In this document: positions 1 through 8,622 of the stretch, piece by piece
How the letters are laid out: every line of letters starts with the position of its first letter
Position numbering within the stretch: the stretch's first letter is position 1
From: Nostoc favosum CHAB5714
GTDB taxonomy: Bacteria; Cyanobacteriota; Cyanobacteriia; Cyanobacteriales; Nostocaceae
DNA: 51,331 nt
Reading direction: 5' to 3'
Assembly: GCF_020829495.1 (NCBI RefSeq)
Contig: NZ_JAIVFQ010000055.1
Coordinates: forward strand, 1-51,331
Notes under the pieces: generated by a model
Database searches by the model: none
Seen by the model: the letters and a program-made list of their open reading frames with translations, nothing else
What the model was told of the DNA's origin: nothing
Program-made: the position numbers and the translations under genes

Positions 1-95
1 TCCCCCATCTCCCTCATCTCCCCCATCTCCCCCATCCCCCTCATCCCCCCCATCCCCCTCATCCCCCCCATCCCCCCCATCCCCCTCATCCCCCC
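1..95. repeat. C-rich short tandem repeat abutting bioF
   Basis: Reiterated units of the type TCCCCCATC / TCCCCCTCATC fill the left edge of the window up to the bioF start codon. The array continues beyond the window. It occupies the place where the bioF ribosome binding site would be, and no purine-rich Shine-Dalgarno sequence is visible. Confidence 0.85.
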
Positions 96-1277
96 ATGCC
101 CACTGACCCTTATGCCTGGCTAGAACATTCCTTAGCAACGATTCATCGGGCTGACTGGTATCGTTCAGTACAACCTATCAAGGGTCGTCCGGGTGCAACG
201 GTGGTTTTAGCTGGGCAAGAGGTAATTAATTTTGCCAGCAATGACTATTTAGGATTGGCTGGGGATGAGCGATTAATGGCAGCCGCAACTGCTGCGATCG
301 CAGAATTTGGAACTGGTAGTACTGGTTCTAGATTACTCAGTGGACATAGGGAATTACACAGGGAATTAGAGGAGGCGATCGCATCTACCAAACAAACAGA
401 AGATGCCTTGATATTTAGTTCAGGGTATCTAGCAAATTTGGGTGTCATTACCGCCCTCGTTGGCAAGCGTGATTTAATTTTATCTGACCAGTACAATCAT
501 TCCAGCCTGAAAAATGGAGCGATTCTCAGTGGTGCAGTATTTGTGCAATATCCGCACTGTGATATAGCAGTCTTAAAAACTCAGTTGAGTCAACAGCGAC
601 AAAACTACCGACGCTGTTTGATTCTTACTGATAGCGTCTTCAGTATGGATGGCGATTTATGTGCGTTGCCAGCACTGTTGGATCTCGCCGATGAATTTAA
701 CTGTATGCTGCTAGTTGATGAAGCTCATGCCACTGGGGTACTAGGAAAAACTGGCGCTGGGTGTGTGGAACATTTTGGATGTACAGGAAAGCCGTTAATT
801 CAAGTTGGGACTTTGAGTAAAGCTTTGGGTAGTTTAGGCGGGTATGTAGCAGGAAGTAGCGCCTTAATTGACTTTTTGCAAAACCGCGCACCCACTTGGA
901 TTTACACAACTGGACTTTCACCTGCTGATACAGCCGCGGCCTTAGCAGCAATCAAGATAGTGCAACAAGAACCGCAACGCCGTACCCAATTGTGGCAAAA
1001 TGTACATAACTTGAAAAATTTGCTGCAACAACACTTAGCTAATCTAAAATTACTGCCTTCGGAATCACCTATATTATGTTTTCAATTGTCCAATGCGACA
1101 GATGCCCTCAAAGCTGGAAAACAGCTAAGAGATGCTGGCATTTTTGCCCCAGCAATTCGCCCCCCCACAGTGCCTACAAGTCGGATTAGAATATCTTTAA
1201 TGGCAACTCATGAAGCAGCACATATTGAAAAATTGGTAGCAGTGCTGAAGGATGTTAACATAATTCATAATTCATAA
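96..1277 (+). CDS. bioF: 8-amino-7-oxononanoate synthase (BioF)
   Basis: This PLP enzyme of the alpha-oxoamine synthase family condenses pimeloyl-ACP/CoA with alanine to give 8-amino-7-oxononanoate, the first step in assembling the biotin ring. The 393-residue product has the family's usual length. Visible motifs are the N-terminal NFASNDYLGL block (about residues 45-54), GTGSTGSRLLSGH (72-84), the DEAH cofactor contact (D208, H211), and GTLSKALGSLGG (238-249), in which K242 should form the Schiff base with PLP. The ATG at 96 gives the expected start (MPTDPYAWLE), although it lies directly on a C-rich repeat with no Shine-Dalgarno. KBL and serine palmitoyltransferase are relatives, but the length and motifs favour BioF. 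The enzyme should be cytosolic. No other biotin genes are in the window. Confidence 0.93.
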   Translation: MPTDPYAWLEHSLATIHRADWYRSVQPIKGRPGATVVLAGQEVINFASNDYLGLAGDERLMAAATAAIAEFGTGSTGSRLLSGHRELHRELEEAIASTKQTEDALIFSSGYLANLGVITALVGKRDLILSDQYNHSSLKNGAILSGAVFVQYPHCDIAVLKTQLSQQRQNYRRCLILTDSVFSMDGDLCALPALLDLADEFNCMLLVDEAHATGVLGKTGAGCVEHFGCTGKPLIQVGTLSKALGSLGGYVAGSSALIDFLQNRAPTWIYTTGLSPADTAAALAAIKIVQQEPQRRTQLWQNVHNLKNLLQQHLANLKLLPSESPILCFQLSNATDALKAGKQLRDAGIFAPAIRPPTVPTSRIRISLMATHEAAHIEKLVAVLKDVNIIHNS

Positions 1278-1412
1278 TTAGTAATTCATAATTAAAAGAC
1301 GCTAAAATAAAATACTTTTAAATTTAAACATTAATCTATGACGCCGTATTTCTTGCGCTATGCATCTCGAAATACATTTTTTTCTTTCTCACTCTCCATA
1401 AATGAATTTAGT

Positions 1413-1719
1413 TATAGCGGTTCTCGTTTACGTGAGGTACACCCGTAGGGGCACGGCACTGCCCATTGGTGTCAACTTAACGTGAAACCCTCGCAATGAC
1501 GTTATATCAAGCCTACTCAATTACTAATTAAGTCGTCGGAACCCCACCCCTTAATCCCCTCCCCGCAGGCGGGGAGGGGAGACAAAGCATAGCTTTGGCG
1601 GGGTGGGGTAAAACGCCTGTGGGATAAGCGTTTGAGCTTAAGTTGACACCTATGGGCAAAGACAAGCCCCTACACCTCGTGATGTAATGTTGTACCGCAT
1701 CTGAATGGGAACCGCTATA
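1413..1719. repeat. Palindromic MITE-like element, about 307 bp
   Basis: The ends are inverted repeats (TATAGCGGTTC at 1413 and GAACCGCTATA ending at 1719). Further paired blocks lie inside, including a near-perfect 19-bp pair at 1462 and ending at 1656 built on ATTGGTGTCAACTTAA. The centre is a GC-rich hairpin (about 1541-1610) of the CCCCACCCC/GGGGTGGGG kind that recurs in other elements of this window. There is no open frame worth calling. The long imperfect self-complementarity suggests a non-autonomous element or a nest of two elements. Confidence 0.7.
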
Positions 1720-1870
1720 CTCTGCATCCAAATTATTTTTTGGTCAAATAACAGTCTCTGGTTGATTGCGATTTATTGAAACTAGAAGACATATCGGAGA
1801 CTTAAAATCATCTTTATTTTGGTATTTGTTATAAATTTGGGTCACTGCATTTCTTGGAATTGAGTACTTA

Positions 1871-2013
1871 TATCATGTTCGCTTGATTACTTATTAAACC
1901 CGAAGAACCCCACCCCGCCAATCGTCGCTTTGTCTCCCCTCCTGCTTGCGGGGAGGGGCTGGAGGTGGGGTGCAATGACTATGGGAATCATAACTAATTA
2001 TGCGGACATGATA
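1871..2013. mobile_element. 143-bp MITE, TATCATGT(T/C)CGC family, copy 1
   Basis: The terminal inverted repeats read TATCATGTTCGC on the left and, on the complementary strand, TATCATGTCCGC on the right. The interior holds a GC-rich hairpin. A second copy in the opposite orientation lies at 41575-41719 and shares the ends and interior (for example GATTACTTATTAAACCCGAA). The flanks are compatible with a 3-bp target duplication (TTA here, TAA at the other copy). No coding capacity. Confidence 0.8.
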
Positions 2014-2054
2014 TTATGAGCAGCAAACCCATGTTATGGATATAGAAGATTAAA

Positions 2055-2090
2055 ATAATTCGTAATTCGTAATTCGTAATTCGTAATTAA
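2055..2090. repeat. ATTCGTA short tandem repeat
   Basis: About four to five copies of the heptamer TAATTCG lie in tandem upstream of the sensor kinase gene. The remaining DNA to 2339 is AT-rich. I see no clear promoter in it. Confidence 0.8.
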
Positions 2091-2339
2091 GTTTTGCAAT
2101 GGGGATTTTAACCTCACCGCAAAACTTGTCGCTTGTTAGAAGCGAGGGACTTAGACCCCTCAAAAATGTTAATAATAAATTCTGGCTTTGGATACTATAT
2201 TACCGGGTAATTAACCTCTCACAAAAGAAGTTTTCTAAATAAATAAAAATCTATCTGGAGATAAATTACTAAAAATTGCAAACTAGCTTAGGGTGTATAG
2301 AGCCTTTGCAATAAGTATTGGTTGTTCCAAAACATTTTC

Positions 2340-5300
2340 ATGCCCCATATTTGTTATTCCCAGTTACTGCGTTATGGCATTGTTGTATTAATCGTCGCAC
2401 TTGCATTAGTGCTGATGTTGATGCTAGACCCCTGGTTAAGCATGAGTGGAACTCCTTTCTTGCTGTTTTTTAGCGCTGTAATGGTGAGTGGTTGGTATGG
2501 TGGTTTGAATTCAGGGCTGTTAGCAACCGGCTTGTCTGCGTTATTGAGCGATTACTTCTTTCTCCCTCCAGCTTATGATCTGAGTTTTGACTTATCCAAT
2601 TTTCTGCGAATTGGGTTGTTTGCATTACAAGGATTGCTCTTTAGTATCTTATGTGAGGTATTAAAGACTGCTAAAAGTCGGGCTGATGGAAATCTCCAAA
2701 AGCTGAGAGTTAGTGAGGAACGATTTCGATTAGCGTTAAGTAGTTCAGATATCGTGATCTTTCAGCAGGATCGCGATTTGCGATATCAGTGGATTCATAA
2801 TCCTCAAGGTCTAAGCACTGCTGAGGAAATGCTGGGTAAGTCTGACTATGAATTATTTCCAGCCTTAGTAGCAGAGCAATTGAGGGCAATTAAGCAGAAG
2901 GTACTAGAGACTGGTGTTTCAACCCATGAAGAGGTTTATCTGACAATTGGTGAAGAAAATTGTTACTACGATTTGCTGGTTGAACCGCTAAGGGATGTAG
3001 ACAATAGCATTCAGGGCATTACCTGTGCAGGTGTGAATATTACAGAGCGCAAGCAGGCTGAAGAAAGACTCCGCTATATCGCCCAAATTAGTAGTTTACT
3101 CTCTACTTCGCTAGATTACGAAGAAACCTTAGAACAGATCGCCAAAATCTCAGTTCTCCAGCTAGCTGATTGGTGTAGCGTTGATATTTTAAATGAAGAT
3201 GGTTCTATTCGCCGCCTACCCATTGCCCATGCAGACCCATCTAAAGCGGAGTTAGCGCGTAAACTTCAGGAGTATGCTCCCGATTACAAAGGTGCAAGTG
3301 CAATTACTAAAGTACTCCAAACTGGGCAAAGTGAATTAATCTCAGAGATATCTGACTCGCTATTAGTAGCAAGTACTCAGAATCAGGAACACTTAGAACT
3401 TGTTCGACAATTGGGAATGAAGTCTGTGATGATTGTGCCGTTAATCGCACAAGGGCGAGTCCTCGGCACTATTAGCTTTGTCAGCACCCAATCAAACCGT
3501 CGCTACGATCGCACTGACCTAACTTTAGCAACAGATATTAGCCATCGTGCTGCCTTAGCAGTGGAAAATGCGCGACTTTATCGAGATATTCACCAGACTT
3601 TAGTCCATTATGCCGAATCTCTATCTCTTCTAGATGCGCTCTTAGAAGCTGCTCCCGTTGCCGTATGCTTTTTGGATCGGGAACTGCGATATATCCGAAT
3701 TAATCAAGTTTTCGCTGACATTAACGGTTTGACCATCGAAGAACATCTAGGACGCAAATTTGGGGAAGTGTTGCCAGCGATGGCGGTTGATTTGGAGCTA
3801 CAGTTACAGCGCGTGTTGAATACTGGAGAACCCCTGCTGAATGTAGAAATCAATGGTAAGACAAGGGAACAATCAGAACGTTACGGCTACTGGCTGGGCA
3901 ACTATTACCCGGTGAACAACCCAATGGGAGAAAGGATAGGGATTGGAATTATTTTGGCAGATGTGACAGCAGCAAAGCAAACAGAAGTTGCCTTACGAGA
4001 AAGCGAAGAAAGGTTCCGGGCAATGTTCAACCAGGCAACTGTCGGCATTGCTCTGGTAGCGTTGGATGGACAATTTCTGCAAATTAATCCTGCTTTATGT
4101 GAGATTACTGGATACAGCCATGAAGAGTTAATCCAACTAAACTTTCAGGAAATTACCCACCCTGACGATTTAGAAATTGATTGGGAAAATGGTCGGCAAG
4201 TTTTAGCAAAAGAAATTAGTGGTTATTCCCTAGAGAAGCGCTACATCCGCAAAGATGGTTCCATTGTTTGGGTAAACCTAACTTCATCAGTAGTTTGGGA
4301 TACTAACGGACAACCAAAGTATGCATTAGGTATTCTTGAGGATATTAGCGCTCGCAAACAAGTTGAAGCCACACAAAAGTTTCTAGTCGAAGCCAGCACC
4401 TTATTAGCTGCCTCATTAGATTATGAAATCGCCTTGGAAAGTGTGGCTAATCTAGCAGTTCCTACCCTAGCTGACTGGTGTATTGTAGATGTTTTCCAGA
4501 AAGATTGGTCAAGTAAACAAATTGCGATCGCAATTGCCGATCCCACAAAACAAAATACTTTAGAGGAAATCCGACGGCGTTATCCACCCAAAACCAAAAC
4601 AAAACAGCTTGTAGAGCAGCTAGGATTGGGAATCTCTATCTTTTATCCCGAATTATCTGACTCTAATCTTGTACAGATGGCTCAAAATGAGGAACATCTG
4701 CAATTGCTGCGAAGCCTGGGTATTAGTTCTCTAATGGTGATTCCAGTTCGTTCCCGTGGGCAATTATTTGGAGCAATCTCTTTTTTTACAGCCGAGTCAG
4801 GTCGGCACTACCAACAAACAGACTTGGCTTTAGCAGAAGATATTGCTCGTCGGGCGGCGACAGCCATTGACAACGCCAGACTCTATCAGGAAACTGAACG
4901 GTCTGTCAATCGCACCATACTTTTACAAAGAATAACTGCCGCCCTCTCGGAAGCCTTAACTCCCCAACAGGTAGCCGATGTAGTGGTGAACCAAGGCATT
5001 GCCGCCTTGGAAGCTACTGGTGGTTCCGTTGTCTTACTTACTGAGGGAGATACTACCCTAAAAGTTGTGCAAGCAATTGGCTATCCGCAAACACTTATAA
5101 ATACTTGGGCAACTTTTCCCATCACAGCACCTAACCAAATAGCAGAAACAGTCAGAACTGGGCAGCCGGTTTTTTTAGAAAATTTAGCAGCCATGATTGC
5201 TAGATATCCCGACTTAGCAGATGTTGTGACTGTTATAGCGAATAATGCCTGGGCTTCTATTCCCTTGATAGCAGAAGGTAAAGTAATTGGGGCTTTGGGA

Positions 5301-6578
5301 TTAAGCTTTACTATTGGACAAATATTTAATGAAGAAGACCGGGGATTTATGTTGACACTAGGACAGCAGTGTGCCCAAGCGATCGCCCGCGCTCAACTTT
5401 ACGAAGCCGAAAAAACTGCAAGGGCGCAAGCCGAGACAGCCAACCGCATTAAAGATGAATTCCTCGCTGTTCTTTCCCATGAACTTAGAACTCCCCTGAA
5501 TCCAATTTTAGGGTGGGCGAAGTTACTCAGAACCCGCAAGTTTGACGAAGCCACGAGAATCCGGGCATTGGAAACAATCGAGCGTAATGCCAAATTACAA
5601 ACCCAACTGATTGGAGATTTACTTGATGTTTCGCGGATTTTACAAGGTAAAGTTAGGTTAAATCTTTATGCAGTGGATTTGAAAGTAGCGATCGCAGCTG
5701 CACTAGAAACAGTGCGTTTAGCAGCCGAAGCCAAATCAATTGAAATAAAAACGGTGCTAAGTCATGATATCGGCAAAGTTTTGGGTGATGGCGATCGCTT
5801 GCAACAAGTGATGTGGAATCTCCTCTCCAATGCCGTTAAATTCACACCCACAGAAGGACGAGTAGAAGTACGTCTAGAGCAAGTTGGGTTAGAAGCCCAA
5901 ATCCAGGTGATTGATACAGGTAAGGGAATCATGCTGGAATTTTTGCCTTACGTATTTGATTACTTCCGACAAGCAGATGCCAAGACAACCAGGATATTTG
6001 GCGGGCTGGGATTGGGACTAGCAATTGTGCGTCATTTGGTAGAACTTCACGGTGGTACAGTTCAGGCAGAGAGTCTAGGAGAAGGACAAGGGGCTACCTT
6101 TACAGTCAGACTACCTTTGCTGAAAAATTCTGAGTTGCGAGTTGAGAGTGGTGAAGCTTCTCAAGCAGAAGTTAGTACTGACGACACATTACTTGCTGGA
6201 GTGCAAATCCTGCTTGTGGACGATCAAGCAGATGTGCGAGAGTTTTTTAGCTTTGCGCTAGAACAATATGGCGCAACTGTAACACTAGCTGAATCAGCAA
6301 GTGAAGCGCTGGAAATACTAGTGCAATCAAAGCCAGATATTTTGTTAAGTGATATTGGAATGCCTGTAATGGATGGCTATATGCTGCTGCGCGAGGTGAG
6401 AAAATTACCACCAGAGCAAGGCGGGCAAATTCCCGCGATCGCATTGACAGCTTATGCTGGAGAAATTAACTACAACCAAGCAATGGCAGCAGGATTCCAA
6501 AAACACCTACCGAAACCCGTCGATCCGGCAGATTTAGCTAGTGCGATCGTTAATCTCATCGGACAGAATCAACCTTGA
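2340..6578 (+). CDS. Hybrid sensor histidine kinase (PAS/GAF, HisKA, HATPase, REC)
   Basis: The product is 1412 residues from the ATG at 2340; an in-frame TTG at 2322 is possible and neither has a clear Shine-Dalgarno. The first ~110 residues form about four membrane helices resembling the KdpD-type DUF4118 region. Next come a PAS domain (~120-230), a GAF (~250-425), two PAS domains (~435-690) and two more GAF domains (~690-1030). The HisKA H-box SHELRTPLNP holds the phospho-accepting H1047, and the HATPase has N-, G1- and G2-like boxes (NLLSNAVKF, DTGKGI, GGLGLGLAI). A C-terminal receiver domain (LLVDDQADVRE) has phospho-acceptor D1338 in SDIGMPVMDGY. It should autophosphorylate and relay to its own receiver. 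The many GAF domains suggest small-ligand or light sensing, but no bilin-binding cysteine context was recognised. It stands alone, with no cognate regulator beside it. Confidence 0.9.
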   Translation: MPHICYSQLLRYGIVVLIVALALVLMLMLDPWLSMSGTPFLLFFSAVMVSGWYGGLNSGLLATGLSALLSDYFFLPPAYDLSFDLSNFLRIGLFALQGLLFSILCEVLKTAKSRADGNLQKLRVSEERFRLALSSSDIVIFQQDRDLRYQWIHNPQGLSTAEEMLGKSDYELFPALVAEQLRAIKQKVLETGVSTHEEVYLTIGEENCYYDLLVEPLRDVDNSIQGITCAGVNITERKQAEERLRYIAQISSLLSTSLDYEETLEQIAKISVLQLADWCSVDILNEDGSIRRLPIAHADPSKAELARKLQEYAPDYKGASAITKVLQTGQSELISEISDSLLVASTQNQEHLELVRQLGMKSVMIVPLIAQGRVLGTISFVSTQSNRRYDRTDLTLATDISHRAALAVENARLYRDIHQTLVHYAESLSLLDALLEAAPVAVCFLDRELRYIRINQVFADINGLTIEEHLGRKFGEVLPAMAVDLELQLQRVLNTGEPLLNVEINGKTREQSERYGYWLGNYYPVNNPMGERIGIGIILADVTAAKQTEVALRESEERFRAMFNQATVGIALVALDGQFLQINPALCEITGYSHEELIQLNFQEITHPDDLEIDWENGRQVLAKEISGYSLEKRYIRKDGSIVWVNLTSSVVWDTNGQPKYALGILEDISARKQVEATQKFLVEASTLLAASLDYEIALESVANLAVPTLADWCIVDVFQKDWSSKQIAIAIADPTKQNTLEEIRRRYPPKTKTKQLVEQLGLGISIFYPELSDSNLVQMAQNEEHLQLLRSLGISSLMVIPVRSRGQLFGAISFFTAESGRHYQQTDLALAEDIARRAATAIDNARLYQETERSVNRTILLQRITAALSEALTPQQVADVVVNQGIAALEATGGSVVLLTEGDTTLKVVQAIGYPQTLINTWATFPITAPNQIAETVRTGQPVFLENLAAMIARYPDLADVVTVIANNAWASIPLIAEGKVIGALGLSFTIGQIFNEEDRGFMLTLGQQCAQAIARAQLYEAEKTARAQAETANRIKDEFLAVLSHELRTPLNPILGWAKLLRTRKFDEATRIRALETIERNAKLQTQLIGDLLDVSRILQGKVRLNLYAVDLKVAIAAALETVRLAAEAKSIEIKTVLSHDIGKVLGDGDRLQQVMWNLLSNAVKFTPTEGRVEVRLEQVGLEAQIQVIDTGKGIMLEFLPYVFDYFRQADAKTTRIFGGLGLGLAIVRHLVELHGGTVQAESLGEGQGATFTVRLPLLKNSELRVESGEASQAEVSTDDTLLAGVQILLVDDQADVREFFSFALEQYGATVTLAESASEALEILVQSKPDILLSDIGMPVMDGYMLLREVRKLPPEQGGQIPAIALTAYAGEINYNQAMAAGFQKHLPKPVDPADLASAIVNLIGQNQP

Positions 6579-6622
6579 AGCAGGCAGGAGGGTTTGTTCA
6601 AAGAAGAGGAAATGGGGCATTC

Positions 6623-6697
6623 GTAGGTTGGGTTGAACTTAAGTGTTACCCAACAAAGCCCTGAAAATGTTGGGTTTCGTTCCTCAACCCAACCTAC
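6623..6697. repeat. 75-bp inverted repeat (GTAGGTTGGGTTGA type)
   Basis: GTAGGTTGGGTTGA at 6623 is mirrored by TCAACCCAACCTAC ending at 6697, with a shorter inner pair GTTACCCAAC / GTTGGGTTTC. This palindrome lies between the convergent ends of the sensor kinase gene and the next minus-strand gene. A transcript could fold into a hairpin, but there is no T-run, so it is more likely an interspersed repeat than a classical terminator. Confidence 0.75.
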
Positions 6698-6757
6698 CCC
6701 GGAGTGCTTTTTTAGGCTTAACCGAGCAGTATTGCCCCCTGCCCCCTGCCTCTTCAC

Positions 6758-7366
6758 TCAACCAATAGGCCGATTACCAGGATTGACTGCATGAATATAT
6801 TCACTACCCGATTGCGGTCTTCCTCGTTTATAACAAGCTTCTTCTGGTTTACCCCATCCTAGCTGCAAAATCATTTCCAAAAAGCTAGAATTTTCCCACT
6901 TGCACAAACTTGCCCATTCTGTTATTTGAACAATTCTCTCTACATCAGATGTGACAATTTTTTGGTACTGTTTATTATTATTGAAACTCAAGTATAAATC
7001 CATCCCCATAGAGACTTCATACCAAAATTCTACAATAGAATTTTTAGCAGCTTTTAATATTTCTAAGTCACTGGTGAGGGCTATTAACTCACTGTCTACT
7101 TCGGGATAGCTCAAATTTTTACCTTTAACTGTTACCTCCCGCCAAATAATACCTGAAACTTGATTTTCCCTCTGATATTCATGAATTGCAGCTTTGAAAT
7201 CTTGATAAGCAGTGAACTGTTGCAGCCCATCAGTCATGAGAAACTGGTCAATTACAGGATTGCCAGAGACTGGTATTTCTAATTTTAGGCGTTTTCCCTT
7301 AAGGCAGGCTTGGCGTTCGGCTGCCAAAATTTGAATTAGCTCCTGGGTCGTGTAAACCTTTGACAT
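6758..7366 (-). CDS. Conserved hypothetical protein, 202 aa
   Basis: I do not recognise a family. The product is a soluble, mixed-charge protein of 202 residues without a signal peptide or membrane segment. It opens with a helix-like stretch (TTQELIQILAAERQACL), and the rest looks like an ordinary alpha/beta fold with many aromatic residues (ITEWASLCKWENSSF). No catalytic motif stands out. The frame is intact, codon use resembles its neighbours, and a single long frame on this strand supports a real gene. The start ATG at 7366 is the first in the frame. The TAGTCAT repeat array lies immediately upstream and a palindrome downstream. It is probably transcribed alone. Confidence 0.6.
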   Translation of the reverse strand: MSKVYTTQELIQILAAERQACLKGKRLKLEIPVSGNPVIDQFLMTDGLQQFTAYQDFKAAIHEYQRENQVSGIIWREVTVKGKNLSYPEVDSELIALTSDLEILKAAKNSIVEFWYEVSMGMDLYLSFNNNKQYQKIVTSDVERIVQITEWASLCKWENSSFLEMILQLGWGKPEEACYKRGRPQSGSEYIHAVNPGNRPIG

Positions 7367-7379
7367 TAGAATACACTCT

Positions 7380-7446
7380 AGTTAGTCATTAGTCATTAGT
7401 CATTAGTCATTAGTCATTAGTCATTAGTCATTAGTCATTAGTCATT
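7380..7446. repeat. TAGTCAT heptamer array
   Basis: About nine tandem TTAGTCA units. The same heptamer appears at 35881 and, strikingly, inside the mutS coding sequence near 49074. It is a typical short tandemly repeated sequence of Nostocales genomes. The remaining intergenic DNA to 7710 contains the 116-bp element and nothing else that I can identify. Confidence 0.9.
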
Positions 7447-7463
7447 TGTTATGGACTATAGAC

Positions 7464-7579
7464 CAATACAGTTCAGTTAAGCATTTCTTTCTTCTCTTCC
7501 TTTGCGTTCTTTGCGTCCTTTGCGGTTCGTTAAAAAAATTGACTTTGACTAATATTTAAGCCTTAACTGAACCGTATTG
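7464..7579. mobile_element. 116-bp MITE with 10-bp target duplication, copy 1
   Basis: Ends are CAATACAGTTCAGTTAAG and, reading the other strand from the right, CAATACGGTTCAGTTAAG: an 18-bp inverted repeat with one mismatch. The element is bracketed by perfect direct repeats GACTATAGAC at 7454-7463 and 7580-7589. A second copy of identical length in inverted orientation is at 42476-42591, with a different 10-bp flanking duplication. There is no coding capacity, so it must depend on a transposase encoded elsewhere. Confidence 0.88.
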
Positions 7580-7710
7580 GACTATAGACTATGAATTAAC
7601 TTTCTAATCTGTTAACACAGATATTTCAATATTATGCTTTGACATCGACGGCAATGTAGTAACAGATATCACCAAAAATGAGGGCAGACCAATTTGGTCT
7701 ACCCCAGAAG

Positions 7711-8301
7711 TTACTTAGCTAACTCACTACTAAACTCATTAAAGGCTCGCCGTTTTAGCTGTGCTGTTTCAGTGCGTGGTACTAAATCAAAGATTTTACG
7801 AAATTGATCGTCTATCTCTTCAAAAGGTACTTGACCTTTTTTATTTAAAACTACCTCACCAGATTTATTAAATACCACGACTTGAGGAACAGCCCCAGAA
7901 TAGTAATATCCTGCTTCTGTAGGATTGTAAGTCTGTTTAAGCGGGATACCATCTACACTAATAGGCATAATTTCTGCTACCCGACCATAGAATTCCTGTA
8001 CCCGTGAAATGGAAATGGCATATCTTTTGGAATCGCTGCTGTCATCCAAATAAAAGGCCAAAAAGATGGGTTTATGTTCCGCTAAAGCCTGTGCTAATGT
8101 CTGTCTGGGAGGAACTAATGAACCATTGCCAGCATAAACGACAAAGATGTTGCCATCATATAAATCATTATTAAGACCAGCAGATGCAGGTTGCATACTT
8201 ATAATGAGAAGACTTGCAAGCAACAACAGGCATTTGGACAACCACCTTTGCCAGCCAGTAATTTGTTTATGTAAAAAAAGAAACTTTGTGCTATTCATCA
8301 A
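7711..8301 (-). CDS. Exported thioredoxin-fold protein without CxxC (possible photosystem assembly factor)
   Basis: The 196-residue product begins with a charged segment, a hydrophobic core (LLLLASLLIISMQ) and an ASA-G-type signal peptidase site near residue 42, so it should be exported to the thylakoid lumen or periplasm. The mature part resembles a thioredoxin fold: PIFLAFYLDDSSDSKRYA occupies the active-site position, but no CxxC is present, and VPQVVVFNKSGEVV matches the cis-proline strand. It may be the cyanobacterial thylakoid protein annotated as a photosystem I accumulation factor, but I recall that name only loosely. The gene is monocistronic between intergenic repeats. A redox role is unlikely without the cysteine pair. 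Confidence 0.6.
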   Translation of the reverse strand: MMNSTKFLFLHKQITGWQRWLSKCLLLLASLLIISMQPASAGLNNDLYDGNIFVVYAGNGSLVPPRQTLAQALAEHKPIFLAFYLDDSSDSKRYAISISRVQEFYGRVAEIMPISVDGIPLKQTYNPTEAGYYYSGAVPQVVVFNKSGEVVLNKKGQVPFEEIDDQFRKIFDLVPRTETAQLKRRAFNEFSSELAK

Positions 8302-8622
8302 AAGGAACCTTGCAAGCTACTACTTGTCGTGAGTTTGTGCTGAATTCGGCAAACTGGGCTGGATATGTAATTACGCCCACACACTACTTTTTAAGATAAC
8401 GCCTACTGAGATTATCTCTCGGAAGGGGGAGTTGGGAGAGACGCGATTAATCGCGTCTGTACAAGGCAAAGGAGGAAAAAGGGTTGTTGTTATGACTGGA
8501 GGCAGAATCTCTAACTTGATGTCAAAGCTGGCTTTTTCAGTCAGGATTCGCTAAACTCACGCATATTAAATTTGCAATTAAATACTTTCAATTAGCAACT
8601 GCCATTCGACTAGGATACCGAT
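8302..8622. other. Intergenic region with one palindrome
   Basis: This 321-bp gap separates two divergent genes and should hold both promoters. It contains the perfect 20-bp palindrome AGACGCGATTAATCGCGTCT at 8439-8458 within a longer conserved context that recurs at 37746-37765. Nothing else is recognisable. Confidence 0.6.
8439..8458. repeat. 20-bp perfect palindrome, copy 1
   Basis: AGACGCGATTAATCGCGTCT is its own reverse complement. The same 20 bp, with the flanks GAG on the left and GTACA on the right, occurs again at 37746-37765 between crtE and folD. It is probably an interspersed genome repeat rather than a specific operator. Confidence 0.8.

Noticed and set aside
1528..1731. 67-codon minus-strand frame
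   Set aside because: Lies entirely within the palindromic element at 1413-1719.
6623..6697. Rho-independent terminator for the sensor kinase gene
   Set aside because: The inverted repeat has no following T-run and matches a common interspersed repeat type.
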